NCBI RefSeq assembly: GCF_000430825.1
Contig: NZ_AUMT01000018.1
Span: 1 to 64,000 of the forward strand
Source: Chryseobacterium daeguense DSM 19388
GTDB taxonomy: Bacteria; Bacteroidota; Bacteroidia; Flavobacteriales; Weeksellaceae
DNA: 64,000 bases
Direction of reading: 5' to 3'
The stretch's first letter is position 1; every line of letters starts with the position of its first letter. The position numbers were made by a program, and so were the translations under genes. This document shows, one piece after another, positions 26,535 through 33,629 of this stretch. The notes beneath the pieces were generated by a model. It searched no databases and was not told where the DNA came from. It saw nothing but the letters and a program-made list of their open reading frames with translations.

Positions 26535-27343
26535 ATTATTCAAACGAAACAAAACAGGCAAAAATTTTAAATCTACGTTCTCTAAAAGAAATAAATGAAA
26601 GCCTTTATCTGGCGAGAAATAGTGACAGCGCCTATTTCAGTACAAAAAAGCCGGAAAACAACAGTGACCGTGTAGTCTTTAGCCTCGAAACCTCCAATAT
26701 CAATATACAGCCCGCTGTACGACAGGTGATCTGCACGAATAAAGGGAAGAGATACAATAATTACCAATCCTTTGTAATAGAGCCGAAAGACAAATCCACA
26801 GGCATTGCGGTGATCATGATCAAGCTGGAAGAGCATCAGACTTTTTTCTGCAACGTGAGAATCCTTCCGCTGAATACGCTGAGTGATATTGCAGAGCCGG
26901 AAATTGATTCTAAGCTTCTTACCGTTAATCTCGAAAAATCAAAATGTATCCTGAAAACAGATATTACGATTACTGCATCCAATACCGGAGAAGCTTTATA
27001 CTCAGTTCATGATGTGGATGTAAACGGAATATCAGATCTCGTTACTCAAAGTGAGATCGTAGAATTAAAAAGAGAGCTGGAATTTCAGGGAGCTAAGCTA
27101 ATTGCCCATTATTTCCAGGAAATCCTTGAGATTATCGTTAATGAAAGTCCTGCCAATACAGGAAAATTACCGGTAATTCCTGATGAATATATACTTAATC
27201 TTCCTAATGACCAATTAAAGCAGATGATTTCCGCCAATGCTATCGCAGGATGTATTGCCATTGAGATTATCGGAAGTAATGTAATTCAGGATCTTAACAG
27301 AGACTGGACGGCAGCCGGAGCTTTCATAGGCTACCTGATATAG
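26531..27343 (+). CDS. R-body locus accessory protein, 270 aa
   Basis: Unrecognised. The 270-residue soluble protein has an N-terminal half rich in beta pattern (DRVVFSLETSNINIQPAVRQVIC, GIAVIMIKLEEHQTFFCNVRILPL), and a helical C-terminal half (EIVELKRELEFQGAKLIAHYFQEIL) ending with a hydrophobic segment ISANAIAGCIAIEIIGSN and AAGAFIGYLI that recalls the small hydrophobic residues of RebB. Start overlaps the previous stop (ATGA). Placed among RebB-like genes, it is probably a structural, chaperone or assembly component; this is inference from position. Confidence 0.65.
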   Translation: MNYSNETKQAKILNLRSLKEINESLYLARNSDSAYFSTKKPENNSDRVVFSLETSNINIQPAVRQVICTNKGKRYNNYQSFVIEPKDKSTGIAVIMIKLEEHQTFFCNVRILPLNTLSDIAEPEIDSKLLTVNLEKSKCILKTDITITASNTGEALYSVHDVDVNGISDLVTQSEIVELKRELEFQGAKLIAHYFQEILEIIVNESPANTGKLPVIPDEYILNLPNDQLKQMISANAIAGCIAIEIIGSNVIQDLNRDWTAAGAFIGYLI

Positions 27344-27399
27344 CTATGCTGTTCTGCTTAGGAATGGTCTTCAGTTATTAATCAATTAAAACAAAATCT

Positions 27400-27864
27400 A
27401 TGCGCAGACCTATAAATCACAGAGTGAAATCTCATGCTCCCGTTGTTCCTGTTCCGGATCCTGACCCTATAATGAAGAAGCTGCTTGAAACGGAAGCTGC
27501 TATTCTGGAAGAAGACGAGAAATTAATAAATGATGAAAATAAAGTACTGGATAAGGAAGATATGATGCCTTTCATTATCAGTAATGAAGATGAGATCATC
27601 AATTATATTAAAGAAAAAGCAACCAAGGAGACCCTTAAATCTTTAGCCCCTTTACTAGAAAAACTGGAAGAAGCCGTGAAACAGCAGCAGGCTTATCAAC
27701 AGGCCGTTCCGGCAGCTTCGCCGGCAAACCCTGTAGCGATGAGCTATGAGGACCAGCTGAAAAAACTTCAGGAAGTTTCCAAAGGAAAAATAAAGGAGAA
27801 AGAGCTTAAGATCGCAGAAAGAATGAACAAGCTGCAAGCAAGATTTGCCAACATCCGTAAATAA
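27400..27864 (+). CDS. Coiled-coil R-body locus protein, 154 aa
   Basis: Unrecognised. The protein begins with a basic, Pro/Val-rich stretch (HAPVVPVPDPDP), then two strongly charged helical segments: LLETEAAILEEDEKLINDE and, after an Ala/Gln/Pro linker (QQQAYQQAVPAASPANP), KKLQEVSKGKIKEKELKIAERMNKLQARF, which looks like a coiled coil. No signal peptide. It lies between the 270-residue protein and a short RebB-like gene, so a scaffold or polymerisation role is plausible but unproven. Confidence 0.65.
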   Translation: MRRPINHRVKSHAPVVPVPDPDPIMKKLLETEAAILEEDEKLINDENKVLDKEDMMPFIISNEDEIINYIKEKATKETLKSLAPLLEKLEEAVKQQQAYQQAVPAASPANPVAMSYEDQLKKLQEVSKGKIKEKELKIAERMNKLQARFANIRK

Positions 27865-27889
27865 CAGTTAACCTCAAAAATTAATACTT

Positions 27890-28132
27890 ATGATACAAAA
27901 TCAAAATCAGATCAATACAGAAATTGTAGGAATGTCTACCTCGGTGCCTACCGCGATCTCCATGCATGTAAATGCACACTCCACAGGATTGATGTACGAA
28001 AACTCCGTCACGAGCCAGCAGCGGGACTCTCTGATAGGATTGAGCAATTCCGTAATGGGAATAAAAAAAATAGGCTCCGGAAGATTAAGAAGAGAATTAA
28101 TGATGTTGAAAAAAGGCCGTTTTAATTTTTAA
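27890..28132 (+). CDS. Divergent RebB-like protein with basic tail, 80 aa
   Basis: Residues about 18-55 match the core of RebB: SVPTAISMHVNAHSTGLMYENSV against APAMALGNVYQTAAHSTGIMFENAV, followed by TSQQRDSLIGLSNSVMGIKKI against NTQNQQNILGQAATTQGVMQI. The usual acidic-neutral ending is replaced by a basic tail (RLRRELMMLKKGRFNF). It starts 25 bases after the coiled-coil gene. The altered end suggests a minor subunit, perhaps capping or anchoring the ribbon (inference). Confidence 0.75.
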   Translation: MIQNQNQINTEIVGMSTSVPTAISMHVNAHSTGLMYENSVTSQQRDSLIGLSNSVMGIKKIGSGRLRRELMMLKKGRFNF

Positions 28133-28375
28133 TTTCCAGTAAAAGCCAACTACGGATGCGGCGCATTCCCTGTAGAACAAAAGCCGGTGATCTCAGCATA
28201 TACAATCAGGTCAAAATTTTACACCGCTTTCAGATGCTGTGAATCCTCAAAATTAATTTTTTAGAAATGCGTTCTTCAGCCCACGGTATTATTCTATTTA
28301 CAGCATATCTACAGCAGGAATTGATTTTTAATTAAATAAAATCCCAGCCGCATCCTTTATTTATATTCTCTAAAA

Positions 28376-28497
28376 CTCCCACAGCTTGCAAAGATAAAAT
28401 CTTCAGTCATTGTACCGGGAATCACACTTACATCCATCTATTTAACATCAGCCTTACAGCAATGCTTATTTTTTTCATCGTAAGTGTGGGAGGTTTT
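28376..28497 (+). promoter_or_regulatory. Candidate RNA switch / attenuator leader before the RebB array
   Basis: The 444-base gap 28133-28576 has no gene. Near its end GTAAGTGTGGGAG (28480-28492), followed by G and five T residues, can pair with two alternative upstream partners: CACACTTAC (28423-28431) or CTCCCACA (28376-28383). The two pairings share TGTG and exclude each other. Only the second places the stem almost against the T run, so the pair could act as anti-terminator and terminator. Folding must be checked by computation. Confidence 0.4.
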
Positions 28498-28576
28498 TAA
28501 ATTATACTAAAACTAGTTTAACAATCAAATATTTTATTAACCGAGATCAGATCTCACAAAAAAAACAATTACAATT

Positions 28577-28846
28577 ATGGCAACAACAGTGAATCCACAA
28601 ATCACAGATGCAGTAACACAGTCTAACGTAAAAGTAGTAGGTGAAGCACCTGCAATGGCTTTAGGAAATGTATATCAAACTGCAGCACATTCCACAGGAA
28701 TTATGTTTGAAAACGCGGTAAATACGCAAAATCAGCAGAATATTTTAGGTCAGGCAGCTACCACGCAGGGAGTAATGCAGATCTACAGCATGGATACAGT
28801 AGCAGATGCTATCTCCATTGCTAAAATGCTGAATCCTAATTCTTAA
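28577..28846 (+). CDS. RebB family R-body structural protein, copy 1
   Basis: Small structural protein of R-bodies, the coiled protein ribbons known from Caedibacter 'killing trait' elements, which extend suddenly on a trigger such as low pH. The 89-residue protein has the whole family pattern: QITDAVTQSNVKVVGEAPAM, YQTAAHSTGIMFENAV, QAATTQGVMQIYSMDTVADA. It differs from copy 3 at only six positions. It is the first of four tandem full-length copies and follows a long leader. No cysteines and no signal peptide, as expected of a cytoplasmic self-assembling protein. Confidence 0.93.
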   Translation: MATTVNPQITDAVTQSNVKVVGEAPAMALGNVYQTAAHSTGIMFENAVNTQNQQNILGQAATTQGVMQIYSMDTVADAISIAKMLNPNS

Positions 28847-28880
28847 AACCCTTTTCTTGGCATTAAACCGGAAAAGCAGT

Positions 28881-28897
28881 AACCGGAAAGCCCGGTT
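28881..28897 (+). promoter_or_regulatory. Hairpin before RebB copy 2
   Basis: AACCGG (28881-28886) pairs with CCGGTT (28892-28897) over a five-base loop, 30 bases before the start codon. The same hairpin type occurs before copies 3 and 4. Without a strong T run it looks more like a stabiliser or processing site than a terminator. Confidence 0.55.
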
Positions 28898-28926
28898 ATT
28901 TAAAATCTAATAATCAATAATCATTT

Positions 28927-29190
28927 ATGGCAACAGTAGTTAATGAACAAATTACAGATGCGGTAACCCAGACCAATGTGAAAGTGGTAGCAGAATCTCC
29001 TGCAATGGCTTTGGGAAATGTATATCAGACGGCGGCTCATTCTACGGGTATTATGTTTGAAAATGCAGTCAATATCCAAAATCAGCAAAATATTCTTACC
29101 CACGCAGCTACTACACAGGGAGTCATGCAGATCTACAGCGTAGATACCATCTCTGATGCACTTTCTATCGCAAAAATGCTAAACCCTTAG
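28927..29190 (+). CDS. RebB family R-body structural protein, copy 2
   Basis: An 87-residue RebB. Compared with the other copies it reads NIQNQQNILTHAATTQGVMQIYSVDTISDALSIAKML, so the changes cluster in the C-terminal third (Ile-Gln for Thr-Gln, Thr-His for Gly-Gln, ISDAL for VADAI). The N-terminal two thirds are nearly identical to copies 3 and 4. R-bodies of Caedibacter also need more than one Reb protein, so the divergent copy may have a distinct place in the ribbon (inference). Confidence 0.93.
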   Translation: MATVVNEQITDAVTQTNVKVVAESPAMALGNVYQTAAHSTGIMFENAVNIQNQQNILTHAATTQGVMQIYSVDTISDALSIAKMLNP

Positions 29191-29225
29191 TTTTAATTAA
29201 ATAATATAAAATAATAATCCATACG

Positions 29226-29240
29226 ATCGGAAAATCCGGT
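29226..29240 (+). promoter_or_regulatory. Hairpin before RebB copy 3
   Basis: ATCGG (29226-29230) pairs with CCGGT (29236-29240, one T-G pair) over loop AAAAT, 31 bases before the start. The following TTGTTATT is shared in part with the copy 4 spacer. Confidence 0.5.
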
Positions 29241-29271
29241 TGTTATTCAAACCCAAATAAACAAAATCATT

Positions 29272-29541
29272 ATGGCAACAGTAGTTAATGAACAAATCAC
29301 AGATGCAGTAACGCAGTCCAACGTAAAAGTAGTAGCAGAAGCTCCGGCAATTGCTTTAGGTAACGTTTACCAGACCGCAGCGCACTCTACAGGAATTATG
29401 TTTGAAAATGCAGTAAATACGCAAAATCAGCAGAATATCTTAGGTCAGGCAGCCACTACACAGGGTGTAATGCAGATCTATAGCCTGGATACGGTAGCAG
29501 ATGCTATTTCTATCGCAAGAATGCTGAATCCTAATTCATAA
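29272..29541 (+). CDS. RebB family R-body structural protein, copy 3
   Basis: An 89-residue RebB with EQITDAVTQSNVKVVAEAPAI, AHSTGIMFENAV and QIYSLDTVADAISIARML. It is closest to copy 4 (three internal substitutions), which points to a recent duplication of a unit that includes the spacer hairpin. Its start ATG is preceded by the same AT-rich AACAAAATCATT leader type seen before its sisters. Confidence 0.93.
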   Translation: MATVVNEQITDAVTQSNVKVVAEAPAIALGNVYQTAAHSTGIMFENAVNTQNQQNILGQAATTQGVMQIYSLDTVADAISIARMLNPNS

Positions 29542-29562
29542 TCCGGCATTAAAATAATTTCA

Positions 29563-29633
29563 GCAGCCGGATCCTTTCCGGTTGCTTTACAATCAATCAA
29601 TCAATTATAATAACCATGACCGGAAAATCCGGT
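29563..29633 (+). promoter_or_regulatory. Two hairpins in the spacer between RebB copies 3 and 4
   Basis: GCAGCCGG (29563-29570) pairs with CCGGTTGC (29578-29585), with one G-T pair. ACCGG (29619-29623) pairs with CCGGT (29629-29633) over loop AAAAT and is followed by TTGTTTTTAAAT. Both repeat the CCGG theme of the other spacers. Confidence 0.55.
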
Positions 29634-29663
29634 TGTTTTTAAATCTTAATAACAATTTTAATT

Positions 29664-29930
29664 ATGGCAACAGTAGTTAATGAACAAATAACGGACGCAG
29701 TAACACAAACCAACGTAAAAGTAGTAGCAGAAGCACCTGCAATTGCTTTGGGCAATGTATATCAAACGGCTGCACACTCCACAGGTATCATGTTTGAAAA
29801 TGCGGTAAATAACCAAAATCAGCAGAATATCTTAGGTCAGGCAGCCACTACACAGGGTGTAATGCAGATCTACAGCCTGGATACGGTAGCAGATGCTATT
29901 TCTATTGCACAAATGCTTAATCCTTCTTAA
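29664..29930 (+). CDS. RebB family R-body structural protein, copy 4
   Basis: An 88-residue RebB, almost identical to copy 3 (differences T at 16, N at 49, Q at 83 and a shorter end). It closes the tandem array and is followed by a wobble-rich hairpin at 29959-29979. High conservation between copies at the protein level, with more silent base differences, suggests selection for the protein sequence rather than very recent copying alone. Confidence 0.93.
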   Translation: MATVVNEQITDAVTQTNVKVVAEAPAIALGNVYQTAAHSTGIMFENAVNNQNQQNILGQAATTQGVMQIYSLDTVADAISIAQMLNPS

Positions 29931-29954
29931 TCTCAGTGTGTTTTAGGTTTTTAT

Positions 29955-29987
29955 TCAGGGAGTGCATTTAATGTGCTCCTTGATTTT
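29955..29987 (+). terminator. Probable terminator after the RebB array
   Basis: GGAGTGCA (29959-29966) pairs with TGTGCTCC (29972-29979) including two G-T pairs, then TTGATTTTAT. Moderate strength; partial read-through into the 30021 gene is possible. Confidence 0.5.
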
Positions 29988-30020
29988 ATAATCTTAGTAC
30001 TAACTTAAAAATAAATTGAT

Positions 30021-30605
30021 ATGAATAAATTCTATGCTGTTTTATTGCGATCAGCTCAATACGTTACTCGTACTTCATGGAAAAGCAGGCAATATATCAG
30101 AGAATACAGAGGAATTCCAATAATGAATGGAGTACGCTCCGCGTGGAAAAAATTAGATCTGGAAGTCAATAAGCGTCCACATTTCTATTATGATGTAAAA
30201 TTAGTGGGAAAAATTAGACCCGGTGCAGATGGACCAGCATTTTTTAAATTTTTAAAGACCTACAGTGTCACCACAGTTCCCGGATCGTTTAAAGGGGGAG
30301 ATAATATGATGTTTGGCCCAAGAACTCAGGGTGGCAACGCTGTAGCAATGTTTGGAGGTCCGGTACAAACGACACATGATGATGATAATATGGTATTGAT
30401 TAACTATGCGATGCCAAGCCATTTTTTCGAAGGAGGATATGTCTTTATAAGGGTTTTTCAGGACGATGTAAATGTATATGCAGAAACCATAGGCTTTGGA
30501 AACAATAATTTTGCATGGTTTAATGAATGGTTCGGCAGCATACTGTTTAAAGCAGTCATGAAATTCAATATTGTACGATATAATATATGGCAGCCTAAAG
30601 AATAA
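30021..30605 (+). CDS. Hypothetical R-body locus protein with M-x-K-x-Y-x-x-L-x-RSAQ start, 194 aa
   Basis: No family recognised. The 194-residue protein begins MNKFYAVLLRSAQYVTRTSWK, sharing its start with the gene at 24656-25153. The middle is Gly and aromatic rich (GGDNMMFGPRTQGGNAVAMFGG), then YVFIRVFQDDVNVYAETIGFG and a Trp/Phe-rich end (NFAWFNEWFGSILFKAVMKFNIVRYNIW). There is no signal peptide. It lies between the RebB array and the regulators, so it may be R-body cargo or an accessory component (inference). Its stop is one base from the stop of the convergent response regulator. Confidence 0.65.
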   Translation: MNKFYAVLLRSAQYVTRTSWKSRQYIREYRGIPIMNGVRSAWKKLDLEVNKRPHFYYDVKLVGKIRPGADGPAFFKFLKTYSVTTVPGSFKGGDNMMFGPRTQGGNAVAMFGGPVQTTHDDDNMVLINYAMPSHFFEGGYVFIRVFQDDVNVYAETIGFGNNNFAWFNEWFGSILFKAVMKFNIVRYNIWQPKE

Positions 30606-30606
30606 C

Positions 30607-31287
30607 CTACTTATCCAGCAGCACAATCTCATCGGCATCCACAATATTATTCTGAACGGCATAAATTACGAGCCCTGCCATATTTTTCACACAGGTTTTA
30701 ATCATCAGGTTGGTTTTATGCGTTTCCACCGTTTTTGGGGAAATAAATAATGTATCGGCAATCTCTTTCGTGCTCAATTGCTGACAAACCAGTTTCAGTA
30801 CATCAATTTCCCTTTCCGTTAAAGCATCTTTAGAAAATGCATGAAATTCAGGAAGCTTATTAGACAGCTGGCTGCGCATGACCTCCACCTGCTCATCAGA
30901 AAAATAATGACCGTTGTGATACACTGCATTGATGACCTTTAAAAGCTCTTCCAGCTCAATTTCTTTTGGTAAAAAAGCATGAGCTCCCATTTTCAACATC
31001 TGTCCCATGAAAGACCGCCGATAAAAGCTGGATAATACAATAATCTTGGTTTCGGCGTTTTTTTGGGATAGGGCAGACATCACTTCAAGGCCGTCGCCAT
31101 TGGTCATTCTGAGATCCAGAATGAGAATTTCGGGTAAATCTGTATCTGTTTCATTCAGAAAATGATGGCCGCCGGTTGAGGTAAGCACCACTTCATATTC
31201 ACCGTTATTATTGATATAATTTTCCAGAAGCTGCACAAACAGCAGGTCATCATCCACGATTCCTATTTTAATTTTTGAGTTATTCAT
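30607..31287 (-). CDS. LuxR/FixJ-type response regulator, candidate R-body regulator
   Basis: DNA-binding response regulator paired with the adjacent kinase. Residues about 1-125 form a receiver domain with acidic pocket VDDD near 11-14, phospho-acceptor Asp in ILILDLRMTNGDG near 57 and the conserved Lys in FLPKE near 109. Residues about 155-215 form a LuxR helix-turn-helix with LTEREIDVLKLVCQQLSTKEIADTLFISPKTVETHKTNL. The gene is five bases downstream of the kinase gene and converges on the R-body genes with a one-base gap. Control of the R-body genes is inferred from proximity. Confidence 0.9.
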   Translation of the reverse strand: MNNSKIKIGIVDDDLLFVQLLENYINNNGEYEVVLTSTGGHHFLNETDTDLPEILILDLRMTNGDGLEVMSALSQKNAETKIIVLSSFYRRSFMGQMLKMGAHAFLPKEIELEELLKVINAVYHNGHYFSDEQVEVMRSQLSNKLPEFHAFSKDALTEREIDVLKLVCQQLSTKEIADTLFISPKTVETHKTNLMIKTCVKNMAGLVIYAVQNNIVDADEIVLLDK

Positions 31288-31292
31288 TGTTA

Positions 31293-32045
31293 TTATAAAA
31301 TATTTAAGATGAAAATAAATTTTGTTCCTCTCTGAGGGTTGTTTTTAAATTTATAAATCGCTTTAATTTGTTTGGATCTCAATTCAATACTTTTTAAGCC
31401 AATCCCTTTCGCATGATGTTCGGGAGTAAAGCCGGTTCCGTTGTCTTCTACAACGAGGAGCAGGTGTTTTTCTGATACTTTCAGACTGATCTTAATTTTT
31501 GAGGCCCCGGCGTGTTTCAACGTGTTGGTGATCAGTTCCTGTACTATTCGGAATGTATTCATCTTTATAGGGTTACTGATGTTGTTTTTTGTAAAAATTG
31601 ATTGATAATAATCAATATCAATGCTGTTTTTAGTCTGTTCCAGGTAATCAGAAATTAAATCTGTAAGCTTGATTTCGTTAAGGTCCGGAGGGGTTAAATT
31701 ATGGCTGAGTTCCCTTATGAGCTGCATAGAATTTTTTAAATCCGTATTAAGCTCATGAGTGCTTTTATGCGGTGTGCTGAGCCGGATAAGATTCAGCCGG
31801 GAGATAATATTATCATGAAGCTCTCCGGCAAGCCTTTCTCTGTCTCTTTCCTGCAAGATAAGGGTATTTTCCCTATATTCTGTTTGTGTATTGCGGTAAA
31901 GCTGCATGACTTTTCGTTTATTTTTTTTGACACTTTTTATATAATTGGTAATCAGGATGGTTATGAATAGGGTAGTCAGGAACAGAAGTCCAATACCTAT
32001 CCATATCCATAAGACAATCACACTTTCATTTTCCCCACGCGGCAT
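31293..32045 (-). CDS. Sensor histidine kinase (HisKA_3 type)
   Basis: Membrane kinase of the NarX/DegS-like class that works with LuxR-type regulators. One N-terminal membrane helix (VIVLWIWIGIGLLFLTTLFITILI, residues about 8-32), a short coiled linker, the phospho-acceptor motif RERLAGELHDNIISRLNLIR with His near 78, and an ATPase domain with QELITNTLKHAGA (N box), VEDNGTGF and KGIGLKSIELR. At 250 residues it has no large sensor domain. Its start overlaps the upstream membrane-protein gene by 28 bases, so that protein may supply the sensing function (inference). Confidence 0.9.
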   Translation of the reverse strand: MPRGENESVIVLWIWIGIGLLFLTTLFITILITNYIKSVKKNKRKVMQLYRNTQTEYRENTLILQERDRERLAGELHDNIISRLNLIRLSTPHKSTHELNTDLKNSMQLIRELSHNLTPPDLNEIKLTDLISDYLEQTKNSIDIDYYQSIFTKNNISNPIKMNTFRIVQELITNTLKHAGASKIKISLKVSEKHLLLVVEDNGTGFTPEHHAKGIGLKSIELRSKQIKAIYKFKNNPQRGTKFIFILNIL

Positions 32046-32662
32046 CCCAGGTTAATAAAAGCAATATAAAAAAACCATAAAAGTACGCCTCTAAAAAGCC
32101 AGACGGGTGCAACCCATTCCAGATGATTGTTAATTAAAAAATTAAAAGTAGTTGAAATGATACTTTCAATTGAGAAGAATAAAAAGATCAGAATATTCAG
32201 AATAAAAAGTGTTTTATCAATTTTTGAATTTCTGATAATATTGAGAAAGTAAACCGCCGCAAAACTGCAGATTATAATGTTTGTAATGATGTTCAAGTAA
32301 AAAGTGACTGATTCTGTCTTTTGTGCATAAAAGATATTAATGAATAAGGAAAATCCGGCAAATACGTAGACCGGCCATTTTACAGCTTTTGATATTCTGA
32401 AGAAATATTTATTGTAAATCTCAGTGATCATTAATAACCCAAAGCTTTGGCTGAGGGGATAAATGTAAATATTAACCGTATTTATTTTCATAAGCCGCAA
32501 AATAAGATCATACATTTCAAGAGCCAGTTCACCGGCAATAAAAATCAGCAACAGTTGTTTTGACTGTTTACCGGTCTTCGCAAACAAGCCAAGCCCCGTA
32601 AGCAGCGTAAGATTGATCGTAAACTGCAAATAATACGAAAGATCGTTATATGTAGGCATCAC
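32018..32662 (-). CDS. Polytopic membrane protein, candidate sensor partner of the kinase, 214 aa
   Basis: A 214-residue protein with about six or seven hydrophobic helices (LQFTINLTLLTGLGLFA, LLLIFIAGELALEMYDLIL, VYVFAGFSLFINIFYA, FYLNIITNIIICSFAAVYFL, LFILNILIFLFFSIESII, VAPVWLFRGVLLWFFYIAFI) and short loops. No catalytic motif is visible. The layout resembles the membrane input domains normally fused to HisKA_3 kinases in Bacteroidetes. Overlap of its 3' end with the kinase start suggests a split sensor translated in a coupled fashion. Confidence 0.7.
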   Translation of the reverse strand: MMPTYNDLSYYLQFTINLTLLTGLGLFAKTGKQSKQLLLIFIAGELALEMYDLILRLMKINTVNIYIYPLSQSFGLLMITEIYNKYFFRISKAVKWPVYVFAGFSLFINIFYAQKTESVTFYLNIITNIIICSFAAVYFLNIIRNSKIDKTLFILNILIFLFFSIESIISTTFNFLINNHLEWVAPVWLFRGVLLWFFYIAFINLGCRVGKMKV

Positions 32663-33350
32663 TCTTCAGCAATAGTTGATAATTCACGACAGGATCATTG
32701 GCTGTAAACGGCGGGCGTGGAGTAGAATAGTTTTCTGCAGTCTGGCTTATACTGTTAACCCCGATATCTTTTACCGTTACAATTTCTAAATGATAATCCT
32801 GCATAGATGAATTTTCCGCGGCTTCATTAGTCAGCCCGAAGAATGAGGTACAATGCTGATCATCTGCAAGCTGCATTCTTTCATAATCATCAAAAGGAAC
32901 AGAAATGATACGGAAAAATTCCGTTTTCTGGGACGGAATCCATGCGCTGCAATACATATTGAACCGGAAATTACGATAAATAGCGGATTCGGAAGTGATC
33001 GGGGCTTCTGAAACTACATCGGTTGTTACATTTATAGGTGCTTGCGGAGGGGTGCGGTTGAAATCTTTTACAACAATATAACTGAAATCACCCGCGGCAT
33101 CGCTTTTTGAATCTATCATGAAAAATTTTAACAGATTATTGTCAATGCCTGTATAGACATGTATCGCTTTATCAGACTCATTCTCAAGACGTTTTTTCCA
33201 TTCTTTAACTTCGGATCCATCCACTGAGAAATGCGTGCCCTGATTCAGGAACTGGAGGATATCTTTCCCGCTTTGCTCATTTCCGCCTTGATAAGAATCA
33301 ATAAGAGTTTTCCAATTTTTTATGGACTGATAAATAGTATTGATTTCCAT
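32646..33350 (-). CDS. Hypothetical protein heading the kinase operon, 234 aa
   Basis: Unrecognised soluble protein. The frame opens at 33530, but the upstream 60 residues are low quality and Cys/Leu rich; the ATG at 33350 gives a natural start MEINTIYQSIKNWKTLIDSYQ. It contains SGKDILQFLNQGTHFSVDGSEVKEWKKRL, then IHVYTGIDNNLLKFFMIDSKSDA and QMADDQHC-like polar stretches. No signal peptide or membrane helix. The 3' end overlaps the membrane protein gene by 17 bases, so four genes (33350-30607) form one coupled operon. Perhaps a cytoplasmic input or output partner of the sensor. Confidence 0.65.
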   Translation of the reverse strand: MEINTIYQSIKNWKTLIDSYQGGNEQSGKDILQFLNQGTHFSVDGSEVKEWKKRLENESDKAIHVYTGIDNNLLKFFMIDSKSDAAGDFSYIVVKDFNRTPPQAPINVTTDVVSEAPITSESAIYRNFRFNMYCSAWIPSQKTEFFRIISVPFDDYERMQLADDQHCTSFFGLTNEAAENSSMQDYHLEIVTVKDIGVNSISQTAENYSTPRPPFTANDPVVNYQLLLKSDAYI

Positions 33351-33629
33351 GCTTAGTTTTTGTGATTGTAAAATTTTGTGTTGAAATTTACAAAAAAAAG
33401 CCTTTATATCTGCTATTAAATCACTTTTTGGTGGATTGTTGCATTGTTTGTAGAATAAGAGCCTGAATTCTAAGCTGAAGAGAAGATAAACTGTTAAAAG
33501 GCAAACGCAGTTAATTTCATTTTTACACAATATAAACGGCTGTCATAAAGCTATCCAGGGCTACAGGACACTATCGCAGTTGTACACTACAATGTGCAAA
33601 AATTCTTTTAATTTATCTTAAAATAAAAA

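Larger units (their letters stand above)
28577..29930 (+). repeat. Tandem array of four RebB genes
   Basis: Four genes of 264-270 bases are separated by 80-122 bases. The proteins align without gaps except at the last two or three residues. Copies 3 and 4 differ at three internal positions (S16T, T49N, R83Q), copies 1 and 3 at six; copy 2 is the most different. The spacers also share an ACCGG/CCGGT-type hairpin, so the repeated unit includes upstream RNA structure. Confidence 0.9.

Noticed and set aside
28133..28375. Possible further RebB copy or small gene in the long leader
   Set aside because: I found no frame with the AHSTG or QAATTQG signatures and no frame of useful length; it is described as leader DNA.
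28577..29930. CRISPR-like array because of regular spacing
   Set aside because: Repeats are whole coding genes of 264-270 bases with protein-level conservation, not short direct repeats with unique spacers.
25535..30605. Phage tail or contractile injection system as an alternative reading of the locus
   Set aside because: No sheath, tube, baseplate or AAA ATPase genes are present; the repeated small protein matches RebB instead.
33351..33530. N-terminal extension of the protein heading the kinase operon
   Set aside because: Residues are Cys/Leu/Phe-rich without continuity to the soluble protein, and ATG 33350 gives a natural start.
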